Below are positions 48,791-57,324 of a DNA stretch of 64,000 bases, one piece after another (position 1 is the stretch's first letter; each line of letters opens with the position of its first letter). The DNA is from Myxococcales bacterium. GTDB lineage: Bacteria; Myxococcota_A; Polyangia; Haliangiales; Haliangiaceae. The notes below the pieces were generated by a model, which saw only the letters and a program-made list of their open reading frames with translations, had not been told where the DNA came from and did no database searches. The DNA lies in contig JADKKI010000001.1 of assembly GCA_016720595.1 (NCBI GenBank), forward strand, positions 620,001-684,000, read 5' to 3'. A program made the position numbers and the translations under genes.

Positions 48791-49873
48791 GTGTTCGACA
48801 GTGCCGCAACGGAAGCGTTTCAATCGCAGCTCTCAGACGCCTACGCGGCCACGTGCCGCGAACGGGACTGGATCGCACTGCACGAGGAGATCACATCCGT
48901 CGGCAAGCAGATCGTTTGCCTCGAGGCGCGCGAGGTGGATCTGCTGCTCGAGGCCGAGGAGACCAAGCTCTACCGGCGGATGGGGTTCCCCACGATCTAT
49001 GCGTACATCGAGGCGGTGCTGCATCGCACGCACCACGTGGCCACCGAGCGCATGCGCGTGGCGCACGAGCTGCTCGAGCTGCCGCAGATCGCGGCGCAGT
49101 TCCGCGCGGGCGACCTGCCGTGGACGAGCGTGCGAGAGCTGACGCGCGTGGCGACGAGGAGCACCGAGAGCGCGTGGCTCGATGCGGCGGAGGGCCAGAC
49201 CTCGACCGGTGTTCAGCAGCTGGTGCGCGGCAAGGCCAAGGGCGATCTCCCGGGTGACCCGGTAGACCCGAACAAGATCAGGCACCGGATCGTGCTGGAG
49301 AACCTGTCCGAGGAGACGATGATGCTGTTCAAGCAGGCGTGCACTGCCGCGTCGGATGCGAAGGGCGCGACCTGTACGGATGACGAGCTGGTGCGTGCGC
49401 TGGCCGCCGCGATGCTCGAGCCGGCATCACAGAGCTCGCCGAGCAAGCCGCGGCACCAGATCGCGACGACGACGTGCCGAGTGTGCAAGCAAGCGCATCG
49501 GGTCGGGGCCGGGATGGAGATCGCCGTCTCCGCGCAGGAGCTCGAGCGGGTGCGGTGCGATTCGGAGGACATCGGCGATCTCGAGCGGGAGGAGCCTGGG
49601 CGCAAGCTGCAGAAGTCGATCCCCGAGGCGACCCGCCGCAAGGTGCTCGTTCGCGACAAGCACGCGTGCTCGGTGCCAGGGTGTCGATCGACCAGGTTCT
49701 TGGAAGTCCATCACATCAAGCCGCGGTCCGAGGGTGGACGTCACGAGCTGTGGCAATTGACATCGTTGTGCGACGGCCACCACATTTTGCTTCACGAAGG
49801 CGTGATCGCGATCCGCGGCACGGCGCCAGACCATCTGGTGTTCGAGCTCCCGCTCGATTCCGTCGGGGACTGA
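48791..49873 (+). CDS. DUF222-type HNH endonuclease protein
   Basis: A 360-residue protein. The N-terminal ~190 residues form the DUF222 (13E12-like) helical region (LLLEAEETKLYRRMGFPTIYAYIEAVLHRTHHVATERMRVAHELLELP). The C-terminal HNH nuclease domain has KVLVRDKHACSVPGCRSTRFLEVHHIKPRSEGGRHELWQLTSLCDGHHILLHEG, with a CxxC pair for zinc and the HH...N/H metal ligands. Such genes are common in actinobacteria and myxobacteria and behave like mobile or accessory genes. The GTG at 48791 is chosen because GGAGG lies 5 nt upstream; earlier GTG codons at 48776 and 48731 are in frame. It lies in decayed DNA. Confidence 0.87.
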   Translation: MFDSAATEAFQSQLSDAYAATCRERDWIALHEEITSVGKQIVCLEAREVDLLLEAEETKLYRRMGFPTIYAYIEAVLHRTHHVATERMRVAHELLELPQIAAQFRAGDLPWTSVRELTRVATRSTESAWLDAAEGQTSTGVQQLVRGKAKGDLPGDPVDPNKIRHRIVLENLSEETMMLFKQACTAASDAKGATCTDDELVRALAAAMLEPASQSSPSKPRHQIATTTCRVCKQAHRVGAGMEIAVSAQELERVRCDSEDIGDLEREEPGRKLQKSIPEATRRKVLVRDKHACSVPGCRSTRFLEVHHIKPRSEGGRHELWQLTSLCDGHHILLHEGVIAIRGTAPDHLVFELPLDSVGD

Positions 49874-49915
49874 ACGAGGATCAGTCCCGGCGGGGACTGA
49901 GCAGCGATCAGTCTC
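49866..49915. repeat. Alternating inverted repeats GGGACTGA/TCAGTCCC
   Basis: Four arms in alternating orientation: GGGACTGA at 49866-49873 (containing the HNH stop codon), TCAGTCCC at 49881-49888, GGGACTGA at 49893-49900 and TCAGTCTC at 49908-49915. The middle pair forms a perfect 8-bp hairpin with a GGCG loop. It could act as a transcription terminator of the HNH gene (no U tract) or be a small mobile-element remnant. Confidence 0.6.
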
Positions 49916-50008
49916 GGCGCGGACGGGGAGCGTGGTCTTTGACAGTCGAAGAGTTGAACGAAGCTCGCGTGGACCACGCTGGACCCGGGGACCGGAGTGC
50001 TGGCAGAG

Positions 50009-50044
50009 CTCGCAGACCTCGCAGACCTCGCAGACCTCGCAGAC
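50009..50044. repeat. Four tandem copies of CTCGCAGAC
   Basis: Perfect 9-bp direct repeats at 50009, 50018, 50027 and 50036, followed by CTCGGG. Too short and unspaced for a CRISPR array; a simple slippage repeat. Confidence 0.9.
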
Positions 50045-50220
50045 CTCGGGCGATCATCTCGCGCGCGAAGTGTGCGCGGTCCGAGGAGCCTCCCGACCAC
50101 GACCACGTCAACAACATCGTCAACGCTGCCGCCTTCCTGCAGAGCGATCGTGCAGAAGTTCGGCACGTCTCCTGGTTCGGACACGAGCACGGCGCGTACC
50201 CGGGCGTGGGCAGGCGACGA

Positions 50221-50310
50221 TCGGCGGGTTCGGGGATGTCGACATCGACGTGCCGTTCAGGACCGCGAAGCAGCAGCTCGTCGACGAGTTCGACCGCCGG
50301 CCGCCGCGGC
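50221..50310 (+). pseudogene. Fragment of a sigma54 activator (linker before Fis domain)
   Basis: One frame reads GFGDVDIDVPFRTAKQQLVDEFDRR and then turns into Pro/Arg-rich nonsense. The (D)LPFxxAKxxLVxxFER pattern is the segment linking the AAA+ domain to the Fis-type helix-turn-helix in FHA- and NtrC-type sigma54 activators. Neither neighbouring domain is present, so this is probably a remnant of a lost regulator gene. Confidence 0.45.
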
Positions 50311-50492
50311 GCTGCGTTCGCGAAACCACCCCCTTTCCGGGTCGCTGAGACCTCCCGCATCGCTCGGGCACGAGCTCGCCGGTGAGGGGTTGGTAGCTCG
50401 GCTGCGCTGATCCATGGAGTCAAAGAGCTGTCCCTGGCGGCGCACGGCTGCTGACCCTTCGCGCAGGCGAGGCGACGGCGTATGACCACGGG

Positions 50493-51290
50493 ATGCAGCT
50501 CCGATCTCTCGGCCGGGACGATCTTCCGGAGGCGGTCGCGCTGCTCGACGTCGCCGGGCTCGCCGGCGCGAAGGTCAACCTCGCGCGCTACCTTCGTTGT
50601 CAACCGCGGTGTGGCTGGGCCGCGATCGTCGACGGGTGCCTGGTCGGCCTCGTCACGGTGCTGCGCCAGGGCACGGCCGCGTTCGTCGGCGCGATGGCCG
50701 TGCACCCGGACCACCGCGGCGCACGGATCGGGCGGCGCCTCCTGGAGCACGGTCAGGATGAGGCCCGACGCGACGGCGTCACGACGTTCCTGCTCGAGGC
50801 GACGCCGCTCGGCGAGCACCTCTATCGCAAGCTCGGTTACGTCTCGGAACACGACACGCTGATCGTGATGAATGTGCGAGCTGGGCTCCCGCCTCCCGCG
50901 CAGATCACCGCAGATCTCGTGGCGATCGCGCGCCTCGATCGCGCGGCGACTGGCGTCGTCCGTGATGACATGTTGATCGGCCTGGTCGCCGAGCACGGTC
51001 CGGGCGTGGCGATCCACCGCGCCGGCGAGCTGATCGCATTCGGGATGATCGTCGGTGATCGTCTGGGGCCGGTGCTCGCGAAGGATCCAGACGCAGGGCG
51101 GGAGATCGTCGACTTGCTCGCGCCGGCGTGCAGCGTCAGCGCGGTCCCCGAGCCGAACCGCGCGGCGGTGGACGCTCTCGCGCGCCATGGCTTCGTCGAG
51201 GCGCGGCGGCTGCGGCGGATGCGACTCGGTCCTGCGGTCCCGATCCGCGTGGATCGGATCTGGGCGCTCGCGAGTCCTGGCGCTGGCTAA
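50493..51290 (+). CDS. GNAT-family N-acetyltransferase
   Basis: A 265-residue protein with an N-terminal GNAT domain: VDGCLVGLVTVL strand, GAMAVHPDHRGARIGRRLLEHG with the acetyl-CoA binding R-GxRxG loop, and FLLEATPLGEHLYRKLGYVSE at the end of the fold. The C-terminal ~120 residues form a second, GNAT-like half (AIHRAGELIAFGMIVGDRLGPVLAKD, FVEARRLRRMRLG), as in GNAT enzymes with a Gnat-type C-terminal extension. Substrate unknown. It is convergent with the MFS gene, whose 3' end is 45 bp away. Codon use matches the genome, unlike the decayed DNA before it. Confidence 0.85.
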   Translation: MQLRSLGRDDLPEAVALLDVAGLAGAKVNLARYLRCQPRCGWAAIVDGCLVGLVTVLRQGTAAFVGAMAVHPDHRGARIGRRLLEHGQDEARRDGVTTFLLEATPLGEHLYRKLGYVSEHDTLIVMNVRAGLPPPAQITADLVAIARLDRAATGVVRDDMLIGLVAEHGPGVAIHRAGELIAFGMIVGDRLGPVLAKDPDAGREIVDLLAPACSVSAVPEPNRAAVDALARHGFVEARRLRRMRLGPAVPIRVDRIWALASPGAG

Positions 51291-51335
51291 GGCCGGCGCG
51301 CGCTCGATCCCCACGCACCACGCCGTAGGGCGCGA

Positions 51336-52691
51336 TCAGGTGGCTTCGCGCGCGCGCGGCCACCACACCATCGTCGCGATCGCGAAGCCCACGGGGAGGG
51401 CCATCATCGCGAGCGTGATCGGGAGGTGGTCGAGGAACAACCCCACCAGCGACGGCGACCACAGATCGCCGAGCAGGTGGATCGCGAAGATCGCCGTGGC
51501 CATCGCGCTCGCGCGCATGAACACGGGCGCCGTGCGCAGCATGATCGCGTTGATCGGGGCGGTGGAGAGGAACAGCCCGACCTCCGCGCAGCCGGCCACC
51601 GCGAAGAACATCCACGCCTTCGGCAGGAAGAACGCGAGGGCCGTCATCGGGAACGCGATCGCCACGCCGATCGCGCACACGCGCAGCTGGGCGTTCGCCG
51701 CGAGCAGGTTCGAGGTGTGGGTGTGATCGGCACCGGCGGGGATCGCCGGCAGGCCGCGCACCGCGCGATCGGCCATCCGTCCACCCACGATCGTGCCGAT
51801 CGCGCCGGCGACCACGGTGGTCAGGCCGAACCAGAAGTTCGCGCTCTTGAGCACGCCGGCGGCGTTCACGTCCTGGAGCGCCGCGGCGAGGTTCCACTCG
51901 CCCCACCACGGGCTCGCGTGCGTGATCACCGCGTTCGCGAGCTCGGTGGGCGCGAGGGTCTTCGACAGATCCCCGAAGAACCGCTCGGAGAGGAACTTCG
52001 GCGCCCAGAACGAGAACGCGCCGATCGCCGCGGTGTGCGCGCAGTAGCCGAGCACCGCGCGGCGATACAGCGGGATCCGGAACAGCGAGGCGATGGTCTC
52101 CGAGAGCTTGGCCTTCGCCGCGCCGAGGTGCTGGCGGACGGGCTCGTGGATGAACAGCACGAGCACCGCGAGCAGGATGCCCGGGCCGCCGCCGACGAAG
52201 AACGCCGCGCGCCAGCCCCAGACGTTCTGGATGTAGCCGCCGAGCAGGTAGCCGAGGGCCGAGCCGACCGGGACGGCGAGGAAGAAGATCGCGAGCATCT
52301 TCCCCTTCTTGTCGGGCGGTGAGATGTCGTCGATGATCGTCGGTGCGAGCGTGGCGTAGCTGGCCTCGCCCACGCCCACCGCCACACGGGCGAGGATGAG
52401 GGTCGTCAGGTTCGTCGCCAGGCCCGAGGCGATGGTCGCCGCGCTCCAGGTCAGCACGCCGAACGCGATCAGCCGCTTGCGCGACACGCGATCGCCGAGG
52501 CTGCCGAACAAGGGGGAGGTCGCGAAGTAGCCGAGCAGGAACACCGTCGCGAGCAGCCCACCCTCGAAGTTCGAGAGCACGAGCTCGTCCTGGATCCGCG
52601 GCAGGACCGCGGCGACGATGAACCGGTCGAGGTAGTTGAGGAAGTTGAGGCCCGTGAGCAGGACGACGATTGCCGTCCGGTTCTTGATCAT
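51336..52691 (-). CDS. MFS transporter, spinster-like
   Basis: A 451-residue transporter with about 12 membrane segments. The N-terminus LTGLNFLNYLDRFIVAAVLPRIQDEL and the GSLGDRVSRKRLI loop (the G-x3-D-R/K-x-G-R-R/K motif region of MFS) with GVGEASYATLAPTIIDD resemble the spinster (Spns) group of proton-dependent exporters of lipid-like molecules. The ATG at 52691 overlaps the stop of the PEGA protein gene by 4 bp (ATGA on the minus strand), making the last gene of a kinase-PEGA-MFS operon. Upstream open sequence is not homologous. Copies of its 3' end lie at 48042-48148. Confidence 0.9.
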   Translation of the reverse strand: MIKNRTAIVVLLTGLNFLNYLDRFIVAAVLPRIQDELVLSNFEGGLLATVFLLGYFATSPLFGSLGDRVSRKRLIAFGVLTWSAATIASGLATNLTTLILARVAVGVGEASYATLAPTIIDDISPPDKKGKMLAIFFLAVPVGSALGYLLGGYIQNVWGWRAAFFVGGGPGILLAVLVLFIHEPVRQHLGAAKAKLSETIASLFRIPLYRRAVLGYCAHTAAIGAFSFWAPKFLSERFFGDLSKTLAPTELANAVITHASPWWGEWNLAAALQDVNAAGVLKSANFWFGLTTVVAGAIGTIVGGRMADRAVRGLPAIPAGADHTHTSNLLAANAQLRVCAIGVAIAFPMTALAFFLPKAWMFFAVAGCAEVGLFLSTAPINAIMLRTAPVFMRASAMATAIFAIHLLGDLWSPSLVGLFLDHLPITLAMMALPVGFAIATMVWWPRAREAT

Positions 52692-53947
52692 CGAGCTCGC
52701 CCGAACGTGACCTGGATCGTCGCCATGAACGGGATGAACACCCCGCTCTTGTCGCCGCTCGAGGTGGAGATCGACGAGTACCAGCGAAACCCGGTCTCGC
52801 CGAGGAGCGAGAACGTGGTGCCCATCCCACGCGTCAGGTCGAACCGCAGGCCACCGATCGCCTCCCACCCGGCACCGCCGCTATCCGAGGACGAGCCCGA
52901 CGAGTCCGACGAGCTCTTGACGTACGAGTAGCCGCCGCCGAGGAACGGGGCGATCCGGGTCTTGAGGAGCGCCCAGCGGACGATGAAGTCGACCGAGGTG
53001 TAGCCGATCGCCTTGCCGACGCGGATCGAGGCGTCGCCCTGACCGACCCGGAACCCGAACTCGCCGAGCACGATCCCCCCGTTCCCGCGCAGATCGGCGC
53101 CCGCGGAGAACCCGAGCAGGTACCCGAGCTGGATCACCCGCGGCTGGCCGTCGACCGTCCCCAGGCCCCCCAGCCCCTTGGACATGTTGACGTCGACGGT
53201 GGCCTCGGCGCCCTTGGCGACATAGGCCGTGGTCTCGTAGTTCGAGTAGCCATACGAGGTGACCCGGATCGTGTGCTGACCCTCGGCGACGGGGATCGAC
53301 ATCGGCACCGTGCCAGCCGGCATGTCATCCACCGTGATCAGCGCGCCCTCGGGCTTACCGCGGACCACGAGGAGCCCTTGGACCCCTGTGGGCGCCACCG
53401 GAGGCGTGGGGCGCGAGACCACGCCGCGGAGCGTGAGCTCGACGGTCTCCGGCTCGCCGTACTCGAGGGCGACATCGCGCTCGTCGCGCTGGCCATCGAG
53501 CTCGACGGCGACCCGATGCCCGCCGCCGCGGATCGGCGCGCTGAACGGCGTGATGCCCACCTTCTGCCCATCGATCGTCACGCGCGCGCCGCTCGGCGAT
53601 GACTTCACCGTCAGCTTGGCGGCCTTGAGCTTGAGCTCGCCGATCAGCTTCTGGACCTTGTCGCGATCACCCGACGGAGGCGCGGCCTCGACGTAGCGCA
53701 CGTACCAGGTGGAGGCCTCGCGGAGCTGACCGAGGCGCTCGTAGTCGCGGGCGATGTTGTAGAGCGCGAAGTGATGGGGGACGAGCTCGTACGCGTGCAG
53801 GTAGTGCTCGATCGCCGTCTGCCAGTCCTCGGCCTTGTCGGCGGCCTGGCCCTCGGCGAACGCCTTGCGCGCGTCCTCGCGATCGTCGGCATACGCGGAC
53901 GGCGCGATCAGGAGGACCGCGGCGACGAGACAGAGCAGGGAGCGCAT
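52688..53947 (-). CDS. TPR-PEGA protein with C-terminal beta-barrel
   Basis: A 419-residue exported protein (signal LLCLVAAVLLIAPSAYA). Residues ~25-115 are TPR-like (ARKAFAEGQAADKAEDWQTAIEHYLHAYELVPHHFALYNIARDYERLG). Two PEGA-type domains follow: KLTVKSSPSGARVTIDGQKVGITPFSAPIRGGGHRVAVELDG (~120-185) and LLVVRGKPEGALITVDDMPAGTVPMSIPVAEGQHTIRVTS (~205-265). The rest (~285-419) is an alternating-strand outer-membrane barrel-like domain ending in ATIQVTF. PEGA domains bind the cell envelope. It is coupled to the kinase gene upstream (TGATG) and the MFS gene downstream. Confidence 0.83.
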   Translation of the reverse strand: MRSLLCLVAAVLLIAPSAYADDREDARKAFAEGQAADKAEDWQTAIEHYLHAYELVPHHFALYNIARDYERLGQLREASTWYVRYVEAAPPSGDRDKVQKLIGELKLKAAKLTVKSSPSGARVTIDGQKVGITPFSAPIRGGGHRVAVELDGQRDERDVALEYGEPETVELTLRGVVSRPTPPVAPTGVQGLLVVRGKPEGALITVDDMPAGTVPMSIPVAEGQHTIRVTSYGYSNYETTAYVAKGAEATVDVNMSKGLGGLGTVDGQPRVIQLGYLLGFSAGADLRGNGGIVLGEFGFRVGQGDASIRVGKAIGYTSVDFIVRWALLKTRIAPFLGGGYSYVKSSSDSSGSSSDSGGAGWEAIGGLRFDLTRGMGTTFSLLGETGFRWYSSISTSSGDKSGVFIPFMATIQVTFGRAR

Positions 53948-55559
53948 CAGTACGGGTTCGGCTTTGGCTTCTGCGTATCAGAACCTGCGCCCGGTGTCTT
54001 CGGGGGATCCTCGCGCTTGATCGGCGGCGGCGGCGGCGGGTTCTTGGCGGAGCCCTTCCCGGTGTCCTTGACCGCGTCCTTGGGATCTTCGGAAGGCAGC
54101 GCCGCCTTGGCCATCGCGTCGAGGTCCGCCTGGGACAGCGGCTTGGTCGCCGAGCCGACCCTGGCCGAACCCGTCGGCCCCGTCGCGCGCCCTTCTTGGG
54201 CCCGGGCCCCGGCCCGGGCTTGCCCGCGGAACCGTCGCCCTTGCCCGGCAGCAGCTGCTCGATCTTCGTGATGTTCGTCGGGTTCGTCGGCGCCGGCGCC
54301 AGCTGGATCACGAACGCCTTGGTCTCGCCGGCGCGGACCTCCTGGATGCTGTTGGTGGGCGTGTGACCGTCGAGCTCGGCGTGGATCCGATGCTTGCCCT
54401 CGCGAAGCGTCACGGCCGCGCCATCGCTCACCACCTGATCGTCGTCGATCACGATCTTCGCCCCCGGGGGCTCCGAGCTGACCTCGAGGCGCCCGGTCTC
54501 GGGCTGAGGCGTGGGTTCGCTCTTGGTCTTGCCCTGGCTGACGATGATCGCGGTCGCGGTCCCGATCCCGGCGAGCATCGCGAGGCTCGCCGCGAGGATT
54601 GGCCAGCGCCGCGATCGGCCCGCAGGTGGAGGCACGGCCGCACGGGCGCCGCTCGCCTGCGTGGTGGCGAGCTCGACCGAGGAGGCCGACGAGGGCAGGG
54701 GCAGCGCGGCGGCGAACGCCTCGGCCGATTGCCAGCGCGCGGTGGGATCCTTCTCCAGTGCACGGTGCACCGCGGACACCAGCTTGCCCGACAGGCCGGG
54801 CCGGTACTCGGTGAGCAGCGGCGGCTCGCTGGTGAGCAGCTTCGCGACCAGGACCGCATAGGTCGCGCCGTCGAACGGCGGCTTGCCGGCGAGCAGCTCG
54901 TACATGATCACGCCGCAGGCATAGACGTCGGCGAGGTGATCGATCTCGGCGCCCATCGCCTGCTCGGGCGCCATGTACAGCGGCGTCCCCATCACCACAC
55001 CGGTGGTGGTCAGCTTGGTGGCGGCGACCTGCAGGTCCGGATCGATCATCTTCGAGATGCCGAAATCGAGGAGCTTCACGAAGTCCGGCGAGTCGGCATG
55101 ATCGAGGAGGAAGATGTTGTCGGGCTTGAGATCGCGGTGGACGATGCCCTTGGCGTGCGCGGCGCCGACGGCCTTGAGCACCTGGCGCATGATGTTGATC
55201 GCGCGGTTGGGCGGCATCTGGCCCTGCTCCTCGACCACCTTCGAGAGCGGCGATCCGGACAGCAGCTCCATCACGACATAGGCGCGGCCATCGGGCGCGG
55301 TGCCGATGTCCATGACGTCGATGATGTGCGGGTTGCCGATCCGGGTGGCCGCCTGCGCCTCCCGCGTGAACCGGGCCACCGCCTCGGAGTCCCCCGTGTA
55401 CTTCTCGAGGATCAGCTTGATCGCCACGCGCTTGCCGAGGCCGGTGTGCTCGGCCTCGTAGACCACACCCATCCCGCCACGTCCGATCACCCGGACGATC
55501 CGGTACTTGTTATCGAGCGCGAGCCCGATCAACGAGTCTTCGGCCGCGACAGCCTGCAC
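53947..55559 (-). CDS. Ser/Thr protein kinase with TM and PEGA domain, with a frame disruption
   Basis: Kinase domain ~15-280: IGRGGMGVV, VAIKLILEK, HRDLKPDNI, LDFGISKM, GTPLYMAPEQ. A TM helix follows near 325 (WPILAASLAMLAGIGTATAII), then a PEGA-type domain (GRLEVSSEPPGAKIVIDDDQVV..HRIHAELDG, ~355-405). Near 54181-54195 one base seems to be missing: the long frame becomes Arg/Pro-rich, but the other frame continues as GSARVGSATKPLSQADLDAMAKAALP and ends PKPNPY with a TGA sharing a base with the next ATG (TGATG). The corrected product is ~537 residues. GTG start; a TACATT box lies 8 nt upstream. Confidence 0.88.
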
Positions 55560-55687
55560 GCGGCTTCAATGTAAACCATCCCCACCCACTACGCCCGCCG
55601 ACAAATGCGGCCATTACGTGACGTATCTGCGCCAGCTGGCTGGAAAAAACCAGGTAGGTGGATGTCGGCGGGCGGGATCGCGCCAGC

Positions 55688-56341
55688 TCAGCGGCGTGGG
55701 GTCGCCGCAACCTCGACCACGGCAGCCGCGTAGGCCACCGCGGCGGCCTCGCAGGCGTCGAGATCCCCGGTCAGCCACGCGCACGCGAAGTTGGTCTCGG
55801 TGGGCGGCGGCTGGATCTTCACCACGGTGACGTCGGCGGCCTTGAGCGCGGCGTCGAGGCCGAGTGTGGCCTCCAGGGGGGGCGCCACGAGGTACGCCAT
55901 CGGGGTCCCGGGGGCGAGCTTGGCCTCCCGCGACAGGTACTCGCCGAGCGAGGAGATCACGTGCGGGAACACGGTCACCCCCCGCTTGCCATCCGCGTCG
56001 TAGAAGCACGCGTCGTGCTGGAGGCAGCGCAGCAAGGCCTCGAGGCCGGCCTCGATCGCCTCGGGCTCGCTCGCCCCGAGCACGCCGAGGATCTCGCCTG
56101 ACAGCCGTCCACTCGCGTGCGCGGCGCCCGCGTAGAAGCTGCGCGCGAAGATCACGTCGACGGCCGCGTGCTTCGTGGCCTCGTCGAGCGCGACGTACAT
56201 CGCATCGTCCTGATCGCAGGTCACGAGCCCGAGCGAGGTGTGCTTGTCTGGATCGCCACCGTACGCGGTGATCAGCGCCGCATCCGCGCGCTGCAGCCGG
56301 CGCACCGACAGCACGGTGGGCACGATCCTCTCGAGGATCAC
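55688..56341 (-). CDS. eutL: Ethanolamine microcompartment shell protein EutL
   Basis: A 217-residue protein matching EutL (219 residues in E. coli) along its length: KHTSLGLVTCDQDDAMYVALDEATKHAAVDVIFARSFYAGAAH, GEILGVLGASEPEAIEAGL, GTPMAYLVAPPLEATLGLDAALKAADV and PPPTETNFACAWLTGDLDACEAA. It is a circularly permuted tandem-BMC-domain protein forming trimeric pores in the shell. Its ATG overlaps the eutC stop by 4 bp. No other shell gene lies in the window, so the compartment, if made, must rely on genes elsewhere. Confidence 0.93.
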   Translation of the reverse strand: MILERIVPTVLSVRRLQRADAALITAYGGDPDKHTSLGLVTCDQDDAMYVALDEATKHAAVDVIFARSFYAGAAHASGRLSGEILGVLGASEPEAIEAGLEALLRCLQHDACFYDADGKRGVTVFPHVISSLGEYLSREAKLAPGTPMAYLVAPPLEATLGLDAALKAADVTVVKIQPPPTETNFACAWLTGDLDACEAAAVAYAAAVVEVAATPRR

Positions 56342-57243
56342 GACGGGCCCCCGACCAGCTTCTGGCGCACCTGCGGAGCGCGATAGCCACGCCCGCCGGC
56401 GATCTCGCCGAGCCGGGCGAGATCGAGCGTCACGCCGCTGCGGCGCTGCTCGATCATCGCCGCCGCGAGCGCCGCGAGCCGCTCGGCGGCGTCCTCCGGG
56501 GGGATCCCGCGCAGGTGGATGTTCGAGATCATGTTGCGCTCGCCGTCGGTGTTCCCGACCTTGGGACCGTACACCACGTACGCGGACAGGCCGTCGCCGG
56601 TGCCGAGCCCTGGCCGCTCACCGAGGAGGATCATCGCGACCTTCGCGCCGACCTCCTGCCCGATCTCGTCCTCGAGCCAGACCCGCGCGAACCGTGCCGC
56701 GATCGGCGTCCCGGTGCGCAACCCACGGGCGGCGCAGGCGCGGACCACGGCGTCGTGCAGCGCCTTGCCGGTCTGCATGCAGGCGACCGCCGACAGGCCA
56801 TCGGCGACGATCACCTGGACGTCGATGCCCCGGTCACACGAGCGGCGGATGGTCTCGACCGACGCATCGTCGAGCCGGCGCCCGAGATCGGGCCGCAGCA
56901 GGAACTCGCGGTGCGAGGTCACGCGCGAGCGGACGCCGACGAAGCCCTGCTGTTCGGCCCAGCCCTCGGGCAGCTCGGCGCCGACGGCGGCGTGGGCCAC
57001 CGCGAGCTCGGCCTGGAACTGCAGCACCACATCGGTCGCGTAGCGCGTACCGACATGCCCGATCCCGACCAGCGCCGTGGTGTGCCGGGCGGCCTCCGCG
57101 GCGAACGAGCTCTTCTCGGGGCGCGGGGAGTACACCCGGGCCGGTGGGGCGGGGATCGGCGGCATCGCGGGGATGGGCGGGAGCGGGTCGGCGGAGCCGA
57201 GCGCATCCCGAAGCGCATCCATGAGTTGGCGAGTCCGGCTCAC
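56338..57243 (-). CDS. eutC: Ethanolamine ammonia-lyase small subunit EutC
   Basis: A 301-residue subunit of the adenosylcobalamin enzyme that converts ethanolamine to acetaldehyde and ammonia. The core shows DVVLQFQAELAVAHAAVGAELPEGW, HREFLLRPDLGRRLD, VQVIVADGLSAVA, GTPIAARFARVWLEDEIG, LLGERPGLG and SAYVVYGPKVGNTDGERNMISNIHLRG, as in EutC. The N-terminus has a short helix (RQLMDALRDALG) and a Pro-rich linker, the arrangement used as an encapsulation signal by microcompartment cargo. It is not contiguous with eutB: a divergent lipoprotein gene lies between them, so eutC and eutL must have their own promoter. Confidence 0.95.
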   Translation of the reverse strand: MSRTRQLMDALRDALGSADPLPPIPAMPPIPAPPARVYSPRPEKSSFAAEAARHTTALVGIGHVGTRYATDVVLQFQAELAVAHAAVGAELPEGWAEQQGFVGVRSRVTSHREFLLRPDLGRRLDDASVETIRRSCDRGIDVQVIVADGLSAVACMQTGKALHDAVVRACAARGLRTGTPIAARFARVWLEDEIGQEVGAKVAMILLGERPGLGTGDGLSAYVVYGPKVGNTDGERNMISNIHLRGIPPEDAAERLAALAAAMIEQRRSGVTLDLARLGEIAGGRGYRAPQVRQKLVGGPS

Positions 57244-57324
57244 GGCGACCTACAGGACCATGCACCGCGCACCGGTGCAAGGGGACTCCCGGTCCGCTCC
57301 GGGACACGCTAGAATTTGCCTTCG

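Larger units (their letters stand above)
49916..50492. other. Gene-free stretch between HNH and GNAT genes
   Basis: About 580 bp with no intact gene. It contains a 9-bp tandem repeat and a fragment that looks like part of a sigma54 activator (both listed separately). The rest has open frames with poor coding character. Confidence 0.55.

Noticed and set aside
50009..50044. Possible CRISPR array from the CTCGCAGAC repeats.
   Set aside because: Units are 9 bp, directly adjacent and without spacers; this is a simple tandem repeat.
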